36,242 nucleotides of DNA from the NCBI GenBank assembly GCA_030679035.1, contig JAUXTH010000083.1, forward strand, positions 1 to 36,242, given 5' to 3'. Below the pieces are notes generated by a model. That model searched no databases, had not been told where the DNA came from, and saw only the letters and a program-made list of their open reading frames with translations. Positions 31,292-36,242 of the stretch are shown here, piece after piece. This DNA is from Methylobacter sp. (GTDB lineage Bacteria; Pseudomonadota; Gammaproteobacteria; Methylococcales; Methylomonadaceae). The stretch's first letter is position 1. Each line of letters opens with the position of its first letter. A program made the position numbers and the translations under genes.

Positions 31292-31474
31292 ATGTCAACA
31301 GCAAAAGAAGCTATCAGGCACGTTGTCGAGGCGCAGCCTGATGATGCGTCATATGAAGAGATTATGCGTGAATTGGCATTTGAAAAAATGGTAGAGAGCG
31401 GCCTGGAAGACTCAAGGAAAGGCCGTGTTATTTCAAATGAAGAGATGAAGCATCGAATTCAGGCATGGCAGTAA
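31292..31474 (+). CDS. Antitoxin of a RelE/ParE-type module
   Basis: 60 aa, preceded by GAGGG. Acidic. The N-terminal region (AKEAIRHVVEAQPDDASYEEIMRELAF is typical in tone) predicts helices, then DSRKGRVISNEEMKHRIQ, the short motif common in antitoxins of this kind. Its stop overlaps the toxin start by 10 bp, the usual coupling. No DNA-binding domain is obvious, so autoregulation may need both proteins. Confidence 0.82.
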   Translation: MSTAKEAIRHVVEAQPDDASYEEIMRELAFEKMVESGLEDSRKGRVISNEEMKHRIQAWQ

Positions 31475-31764
31475 TAAGCTGGACCTCTGAAGCCGAGGGT
31501 TGGCTGAAGGAAATCTTCGATTACATCAAATTGGATAATCCATCTGCCGCTGTTAGAACGGTCGAAGGAATCTACGAGAGAGTTCAACTTCTTTGTCAGT
31601 TCCCAGATATTGGATACAAGTATCGCTCTGAATTGGAGGGTGAAATCAGGATATTGTTATACGGACATTACCGGATTGCTTATCTCAAAAAGACGGGAAC
31701 CGAACAGATTGATATTTTAGGGGTGTTTCATGGCGCGCTCGATATTGATAAGTATTTTACCTGA
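31465..31764 (+). CDS. RelE/ParE family toxin
   Basis: 99 aa. Family pattern: WTSEAEGWLKEIFDYIKLDNPSAA at the N-terminus, VQLLCQFPDIGYKYRSE in the middle and IRILLYGHYRIAYLKKTG then IDILGVFHGALDI at the end. The ParE-like subfamily inhibits gyrase, the RelE-like cuts mRNA on the ribosome. Sequence alone does not decide. Its stop lies 9 bp from the pqqE stop on the other strand. Confidence 0.85.
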   Translation: MAVISWTSEAEGWLKEIFDYIKLDNPSAAVRTVEGIYERVQLLCQFPDIGYKYRSELEGEIRILLYGHYRIAYLKKTGTEQIDILGVFHGALDIDKYFT

Positions 31765-31773
31765 CACCTTTAT

Positions 31774-32925
31774 TTAAGATAACAGCCGCGAGTTTTTGCT
31801 GTTACGGAAAATCAGCGGTTTTTCATTGTCAGCTAGGGCGCTCGCCTTGGCTGAATCGATCGCTTCCTGAATGACATGGTGATTAGGCGATTTGCTGCAC
31901 ACCGGGTCGGCAGCGTACATGTCGCCGCTTAATAAATAAGCCTGACAGCGGCAGCCGCCGAAATCTTTTTCCTTTTCATCGCAACTGCTGCACGGTTCTT
32001 TCATCCAGTCGAAACCACGGAAAAAGTTGAAGGTTTTCGACTCGTTCCAGATTTGTTCAATGCTGTAGTCTTTGACATTGGGGCAATCCAGTCCCGGCAG
32101 TTCGCGGGCGGAATGGCAGGGCAGGGCTACGCCGTCCGGTGCGATGGTCAAGAAGGTTGTCCCCCAGCCGTTCATGCAGGCTTTGGGCCGGTCTTCATAA
32201 AAATCCGGCACCACATAATAGATTTTCATCTTGCCTTCGACTTTTTCTTTAAAAGCCTGGGCGATTTGTTCTGCCTGTTCGAATTGCTCTTTGGTGGGCA
32301 GCAATAAATCTCGGTTGGCATGCGCCCAACCGTAATATTGGGTGTTCGCCAGTTCCAGATAATCTGCGCCCAGCTCCTCCGCCATTTCCAAAATTTGCGG
32401 CATCTGGTGGATATTTTCGCGGTGTATGACCACGCACAGCACCATCGGGTAACCGTGTTTTTTGACCAGATGCGCGACTTCTTTTTTGTGCTGGAACGAT
32501 TCGGTACCGGCAATATGGTCGTTCAGTTCTTGAGTGCTGGCCTGGATGCTGACCTGAATATGGTCTAGCCCTGCCTCCTTGAGTTGGACGATTTTTTCTT
32601 CGGTCAGTCCATAGCCTGAGGTGATCAGGTTGGAATAATAACCCAAGTCTCTGGCGTGTTTAACCAGTTCGGGCAGGTCTTTGCGGGTTAACGGTTCGCC
32701 GCCGGAAAAACCCAATTGCACTGCGCCCATTTTGCGGGCTTGGCTGAGTACGCGCTTCCAGTCCTCAGTGCTTAGTTCGGATTGATATTTCGCATAATCA
32801 ATCGGGTTGGCGCAATAAGGGCACTGTAACGGACAGGCGTAGGTAAGTTCTGCCAGCAGCCAGCGCGGCGGGGTGATGCCTGTCCTGAGCGCGGTCGTAG
32901 GATTAGTTTTGTTGGATCCAGCCAT
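31774..32925 (-). CDS. pqqE: PqqE, PqqA peptide cyclase (radical SAM)
   Basis: 383 aa. The radical-SAM cluster motif CPLQCPYC gives C31, C35 and C38. LGFSGGEPLTRKDL is the SAM-binding GGE block. The SPASM region is visible in the C-terminal 110 residues (CMNGWGTTFLTIAPDGVALPC, SCDEKEKDFGGCRCQAYLLSG). PqqE makes the Glu-Tyr carbon-carbon bond in PqqA while PqqD holds the peptide. It overlaps pqqD by 23 bp. Last gene of the operon. Confidence 0.96.
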   Translation of the reverse strand: MAGSNKTNPTTALRTGITPPRWLLAELTYACPLQCPYCANPIDYAKYQSELSTEDWKRVLSQARKMGAVQLGFSGGEPLTRKDLPELVKHARDLGYYSNLITSGYGLTEEKIVQLKEAGLDHIQVSIQASTQELNDHIAGTESFQHKKEVAHLVKKHGYPMVLCVVIHRENIHQMPQILEMAEELGADYLELANTQYYGWAHANRDLLLPTKEQFEQAEQIAQAFKEKVEGKMKIYYVVPDFYEDRPKACMNGWGTTFLTIAPDGVALPCHSARELPGLDCPNVKDYSIEQIWNESKTFNFFRGFDWMKEPCSSCDEKEKDFGGCRCQAYLLSGDMYAADPVCSKSPNHHVIQEAIDSAKASALADNEKPLIFRNSKNSRLLS

Positions 32926-33175
32926 TTTTTAAAGCGACCTCCAAGAAAGCGGTAATGTCATTTGCGAGACCTGTTGTTGCAAATTTCTGTTCCAGATCGC
33001 TGACGATTCGGGCAAGCTTGCGGGTGCCGTCGCACATCTTCAGGATTTCTGCGGAACTTTGGTTAAGTTCGACCATGCCTTCAGGATAGAGAATAACATC
33101 TTTTTGCTGGGCTTCTTCCCATTGGAGGCGGTGCATCGGGGAAAATTTGATGGTTTGATTTGGGTTTATCGTCAT
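32903..33175 (-). CDS. pqqD: PqqD, PqqA-peptide chaperone
   Basis: 90 aa, the usual length for a free-standing PqqD. Conserved stretches FSPMHRLQWEEAQQKDVILYPEG and MVELNQSSAEILKMCDG match the RRE (RiPP recognition element) fold, which binds the PqqA leader and delivers it to PqqE. It lies five bases after the DUF29 gene. Confidence 0.95.
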   Translation of the reverse strand: MTINPNQTIKFSPMHRLQWEEAQQKDVILYPEGMVELNQSSAEILKMCDGTRKLARIVSDLEQKFATTGLANDITAFLEVALKNGWIQQN

Positions 33176-33180
33176 TTTCT

Positions 33181-33639
33181 TTAGCTATTTTGGATTCCAT
33201 CGGCAGCCGATGATGGCAGCCAGTTTTCGGAAAGGATGTTTTCAATTGTCCATGGGCAGACTTCAGGAAAACAGTCCATTCCGGTTTCATTGATAGTTAT
33301 CGATATTGCATCCCCCCAGGCATCTGCTAACCATTCCGAATCATGGGTGGAGGTTTTAAGGCTGGGTGTGTTTTTTAAGCGACGCGCAATAGCCTTACGT
33401 TGTTCTTTAATGGTTCGTTGCCAGCTACTGCTTTGACGCGCCGACTGGTATTGCCATTTGAGCAAATGGGCTAAAAGTACCGCCATACGGCTTGCCAGTT
33501 CGCGTTGTTCACTTTTGCCCACGTCTTCTATTTCCTCGGCAATGTGTTCTATATCAATGGCTGACAACTGGCCTGACCGTAACAGATAGGCCTGCTCTTT
33601 AGCCCATGCCACAATGTCATGTTCGTAAGTTGTTGCCAT
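33181..33639 (-). CDS. DUF29 protein inside the pqq operon
   Basis: 152 aa. The DUF29 layout is clear: YEHDIVAWAKEQAYLLRSGQ, DIEHIAEEIEDVGKSEQREL, LLAHLLKWQYQS and, near the end, WTIENILSENWLP. The domain has no established function and is common in bacteria, often in multiple copies. Here it sits between pqqC and pqqD, 13 bp after pqqC and 5 bp before pqqD, on the same strand, so it is transcribed with PQQ synthesis. Whether it helps the pathway or only sits there is not known. Confidence 0.85.
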   Translation of the reverse strand: MATTYEHDIVAWAKEQAYLLRSGQLSAIDIEHIAEEIEDVGKSEQRELASRMAVLLAHLLKWQYQSARQSSSWQRTIKEQRKAIARRLKNTPSLKTSTHDSEWLADAWGDAISITINETGMDCFPEVCPWTIENILSENWLPSSAADGIQNS

Positions 33640-33652
33640 TGACTACTCCACA

Positions 33653-34381
33653 CTATTTTTCAATATTAAAATACGGCGGCATATCGTGAATATAAGCCAT
33701 GTACATAGCATCCGCCATTGTCCAAAGCACGTCCAGCTTGAATTTCAGGATTTGAATCATGCGGTCTTGTTGTTCGCGGGTTTTATACCAATCCAGCGTG
33801 ATAGCCAGGCCGTGTTCGACATCGCGGCGCGCTTCTGTCAGGCGTTTGCGGAAATAGATATAGCCGTCCTGTTCCACCCAAGGATAGTGCTCCGGCCAGT
33901 TATCCAAGCGTTGCTGGTGAATTTTAGGGGCAAACAGTTCGGTTAGCGATGAGCTTGCCGCTTCGTGCCATTCCGCCCGGCGGGCAAAATTAACATAAGC
34001 ATCGACAGCAAATCGCACACCCGGCAATACGAATTTTAACGAGGTGATGTCTTCCCTCGTCAAACCGACTGCGATACCCAGTTGTATCCATGCCTCAATG
34101 CCGCCGGGGTCGCCGGGGTGACCGTCGTGATCCATGATCCGCTGTATCCATTTGGCGCGGGTTTCCCGATCCGGGCAATTGGCCAGAATGTTGGCGTCTT
34201 TAATCGGAATGCAAACCTGATAATAAAAACGGTTGGCGACCCAGCCCTGCAATTGCGCTTTGGTGAGTTTACCTTCATTCATCAGGGTATGGTAAGGGTG
34301 ATGAATGTGGTAGTGGCTTTCCATGCCGCGTAGTTGGGCTTCAAATTGTTCTTTGGTCCAAGCTTTATTATCACTGCTCAT
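33653..34381 (-). CDS. pqqC: PqqC, pyrroloquinoline-quinone synthase
   Basis: 242 aa, a normal length. Family blocks: [71 protein letters not shown] and [19 protein letters not shown]. It is the cofactor-free oxidase that closes the last ring and oxidises the intermediate to PQQ. The active-site His and Arg/Tyr residues of these blocks are all present. 11 bp from pqqB. Confidence 0.96.
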   Translation of the reverse strand: MSSDNKAWTKEQFEAQLRGMESHYHIHHPYHTLMNEGKLTKAQLQGWVANRFYYQVCIPIKDANILANCPDRETRAKWIQRIMDHDGHPGDPGGIEAWIQLGIAVGLTREDITSLKFVLPGVRFAVDAYVNFARRAEWHEAASSSLTELFAPKIHQQRLDNWPEHYPWVEQDGYIYFRKRLTEARRDVEHGLAITLDWYKTREQQDRMIQILKFKLDVLWTMADAMYMAYIHDMPPYFNIEK

Positions 34382-34392
34382 GGTTGTATCCT

Positions 34393-35304
34393 TTATAAGT
34401 CGATTTCTAAACCATCGTATGAGACTTCAATGCCGGCGGCATCGAGTATTTTACGCTGTTCGGAATCTTCATCTAAGATCGGGTTGGTGTTGTTGATATG
34501 GATCAATATTTTGCGGGCTTTTGCAACGCCGTTTAAAACTTCTATCATGCCGCCTTCGCCGGATTGAGGCAAGTGGCCGATTTCGCGTGATTTTTTGTGG
34601 CTGATGTTCTGGATGCACATTTCGTCATCGGTCCAGAAAGTACCGTCTACCAGTATACAATCGGCGGCTTGCATGGCTGCCATGACATGCGGTTCAATCT
34701 CGCCCAGGCCGGGAGAATAAAACACTTTTTTTCCGGTCGAAATTTGTTCGATGATCACGCCGATATTGTCGCCGTCATGCGGATCGTTACGGTGTGGAGA
34801 ATAAGGAGGCGCCTTGCTTTTTAAGGCTTGGGTATAAAAGCGCAAATCATCAATGCCGGGAATGGTAAAGCTGCTGCCGTCGAAAGGAATCGGGTGATGG
34901 TTGACGGTGCAGTAATCTGCCAGCATGTTGAATAAAGGGAAGCCGGTGGTCAGGTCTTGCTTGACCATTTCAGTGCAATAAACGTCCAGCGGTTTGCCTT
35001 CCCGTAGCATCAACAGGCCGGTGGTATGGTCGATCTGGCTGTCGATCAGCATGATGGCTTTAATACCGGTGTCGCGGACACCTTCTTTAGGCTGGATAGC
35101 GGGGAAGGCTTCCAGTTGGGCGCGAATGTCGGGCGAGGTATTAAACAGCAGCCAGTTTTTATTGTCAGTGCTTACCGCAATGGATGATTGGGTACGGGCC
35201 TTGCCGTTCATTTCCTTGTGCCGTAAGCGGTGGCAATTATGGCAGTTGCAGTTCCATTGCGGGAAACCGCCGCCAGCACCTGAACCGAGAACTCTTATCT
35301 TCAT
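34393..35304 (-). CDS. pqqB: PqqB, metallo-beta-lactamase-fold hydroxylase
   Basis: 303 aa. The N-terminus [20 protein letters not shown] has the structural Cys pattern of PqqB, and the beta-lactamase-fold blocks [13 protein letters not shown] and LVDGTFW are present. PqqB hydroxylates the tyrosine part of the crosslinked Glu-Tyr precursor. A terminator lies between it and pqqA, so it depends on read-through from the pqqA promoter or on a promoter of its own. Confidence 0.96.
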   Translation of the reverse strand: MKIRVLGSGAGGGFPQWNCNCHNCHRLRHKEMNGKARTQSSIAVSTDNKNWLLFNTSPDIRAQLEAFPAIQPKEGVRDTGIKAIMLIDSQIDHTTGLLMLREGKPLDVYCTEMVKQDLTTGFPLFNMLADYCTVNHHPIPFDGSSFTIPGIDDLRFYTQALKSKAPPYSPHRNDPHDGDNIGVIIEQISTGKKVFYSPGLGEIEPHVMAAMQAADCILVDGTFWTDDEMCIQNISHKKSREIGHLPQSGEGGMIEVLNGVAKARKILIHINNTNPILDEDSEQRKILDAAGIEVSYDGLEIDL

Positions 35305-35370
35305 AGTATGGAGGTCAATAAAATAGGGGATAGGGCCTAAATGATACGGGAATAAAGGGCGTCAGGCAAA

Positions 35371-35400
35371 AAAAAGGGGCTCATCAAGAGCCCCTTTTTT
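35371..35400 (-). terminator. Intrinsic terminator between pqqA and pqqB
   Basis: AAAAAGGGGCTC (35371-35382) and GAGCCCCTTTTT (35388-35399), a perfect 12-bp stem with a 5-nt loop, ending in T runs on both strands. It lies 14 bp behind the pqqA stop, so most transcripts should end there and give far more pqqA than pqqB-E message. Confidence 0.9.
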
Positions 35401-35413
35401 GATCCAAATCGAA

Positions 35414-35488
35414 TTAACGATTGTAGATGTACATTGTTACTTCAAAACCGAAACGCAGGTCTGTGTAGCTTGGTGTTTCCCATTTCAT
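35414..35488 (-). CDS. pqqA: PqqA precursor peptide (24 aa)
   Basis: A 25-codon frame from ATG 35488 to TAA. The peptide begins MKWETPSYTDLRFGFE and continues VTMYIYNR. The crosslinked pair Glu16 and Tyr20 (E-x-x-x-Y) and the N-terminal KW..P motif of PqqA are exact. SD GGAGG is 6-7 nt upstream. It supplies both amino acids of PQQ: Glu and Tyr are linked by PqqE, cut out by a protease and oxidised. Confidence 0.97.
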   Translation of the reverse strand: MKWETPSYTDLRFGFEVTMYIYNR

Positions 35489-35790
35489 CGTAAACCTCCA
35501 GAAGTGTTTAAATTATTATGCTAGCTTGATCAAGTAAGCTGAATCGAAGTATACGATGAACTTTTTTTTTACGCAACTTTTGACGTCGCCTAAAGTCGAC
35601 AACGCTAGTCTTTTATATGGTTCATGAGCTGTTTGGTGGCAAGACCAGGGCAATAAATCAATGGTAACTGGTTAAAATCACAAGAAATTTAGATGACTTT
35701 TGTAAAGATGTTTTTTTGACTAGAAGAGAGTATTATCTTATTTCACCTTAAAAACAATAATACACATATAAAATAATATGAGGAGGGGTC
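35489..35790. other. Divergent promoter region: pqqA and small membrane protein
   Basis: 302 bp without a gene. The promoter of pqqA (minus) and of the small gene at 35791 (plus) must lie here. The stretch is AT-rich around 35710-35780. No repeat or operator is obvious. Confidence 0.4.
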
Positions 35791-35997
35791 ATGGGTGGAG
35801 TTACTGAGTTGTTTGTGGTTATGATACTTATCGCGGCGTTTGCGTTTGCACCGTTAGGCTATTTTATTTACCGCTTTACCAAAGCAGGCGACAAGCCATT
35901 CGGTGAAATTGAACCGCATGGCGATAGTCCGTCGGTGGTGAATGATTTTGCAGAAAAAGCTATTAAATTCGTTCAAGATAAGCTTGCTAAAAAGTAA
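35791..35997 (+). CDS. Small single-helix membrane protein, unknown
   Basis: 68 aa with an outstanding SD (GAGGAGGGG, about 7 nt before ATG). One transmembrane helix (LFVVMILIAAFAFAPLGYFIYRF), then a soluble tail (AEKAIKFVQDKLAKK). No family recognised. It diverges from pqqA. A strong SD for so small a protein suggests high expression. Confidence 0.72.
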   Translation: MGGVTELFVVMILIAAFAFAPLGYFIYRFTKAGDKPFGEIEPHGDSPSVVNDFAEKAIKFVQDKLAKK

Positions 35998-36014
35998 GGT
36001 ATGTAACCAAAATG

Positions 36015-36102
36015 GAACGCAGATGACGCGGATAAGTAAGATTAAATAAGATTTTTTCTTGAATTATCAGTGCTCATCATATTTATCTGCGTCATCTGCG
36101 TC
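36015..36102. repeat. Compact copy of the long inverted-repeat element
   Basis: Left arm GAACGCAGATGACGCGGATA (36015-36034), right arm ending 36102, imperfectly complementary, with an AT-rich centre. It matches the outer parts of 30392-30650. This copy lacks the 165-bp insertion, so it shows the original form. Confidence 0.7.
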
Positions 36103-36194
36103 AGGGCAATCGCGCTTAAATAAGCTTGGATTTTATAATCACTGGCTGATCAATTGCGTATAAATGTGGTTATTTTAAATTTCAGGTTATTGGA

Positions 36195-36214
36195 GCCGCG
36201 ACTTTAGTCGCGGC
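36195..36214. repeat. Perfect short palindrome, REP-like
   Basis: GCCGCGACTTTAGTCGCGGC: 9-bp arms with a two-base centre. Such sequences often occur many times in a genome as REP units. Only one is in this window. 36103-36242 has no gene. Confidence 0.55.
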
Positions 36215-36242
36215 AGTAGTTTATTTCCTTCACAACTGGCGT

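Overview
The window looks like chromosome of a gammaproteobacterial methylotroph, most likely a methanotroph (inference). The support is a complete pqqABCDE set for the methanol dehydrogenase cofactor PQQ, together with a formaldehyde-activating-enzyme (Fae) homologue of the tetrahydromethanopterin C1 pathway. No rRNA, CRISPR array or intact IS transposase was seen.

Left part (1-8.7 kb): a minus-strand cluster that looks like the end of an exopolysaccharide or surface-glycan locus. In transcription order it has an AsnB-type amidotransferase, an acyl carrier protein, an AMP-forming acyl ligase, an ammonia-dependent NAD-synthetase-like enzyme, an SGNH-like lipoprotein and two left-handed beta-helix acetyltransferases. 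After a 0.7-kb regulatory-looking gap comes a secreted right-handed beta-helix protein that runs off the window. Ligase + ACP + AsnB + NadE-like genes in one tight operon suggest an amide-forming or acyl-transfer module acting on a glycan or small secreted metabolite (inference).

Middle part (9.0-17.3 kb): tRNA-Arg(ACG) and tRNA-Asn(GTT), the latter occupied by an integrative element of about 8.1 kb. A perfect 53-bp direct repeat (3' two thirds of tRNA-Asn) bounds it. It carries a tyrosine integrase, an AlpA-like regulator, a small HTH-like protein, a primase-helicase, two iteron-like arrays, a DUF4326 protein, several small unknown proteins (including a tandem set of four related, end-overlapping mini-genes, one of only 59 codons) and an endonuclease/exonuclease/phosphatase-fold protein as end cargo. 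No structural phage genes are present, so it resembles a phage-satellite-like or P4/PICI-like autonomous island. Its insertion moved the likely native tRNA-Asn terminator to the far side of the element.

Right part (17.4-36.2 kb): a broken methyltransferase gene, an orphan polytopic membrane protein, a secreted pentapeptide-repeat protein and an array of short palindromic repeats with apparent target-site duplications. These are followed by an exported unknown protein, an LtaS/OpgB-type sulfatase-fold membrane transferase, the Fae homologue, a DUF1003 protein and small membrane or exported proteins. Then come a three-gene set (exported unknown, DUF2760, divergent Hsp70), ubiX, a RelE/ParE-type toxin-antitoxin pair and the pqq operon on the minus strand. 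The pqq operon has a strong intrinsic terminator between pqqA and pqqB and a DUF29 gene between pqqC and pqqD. Intergenic regions of the right part are rich in REP/MITE-like repeats.
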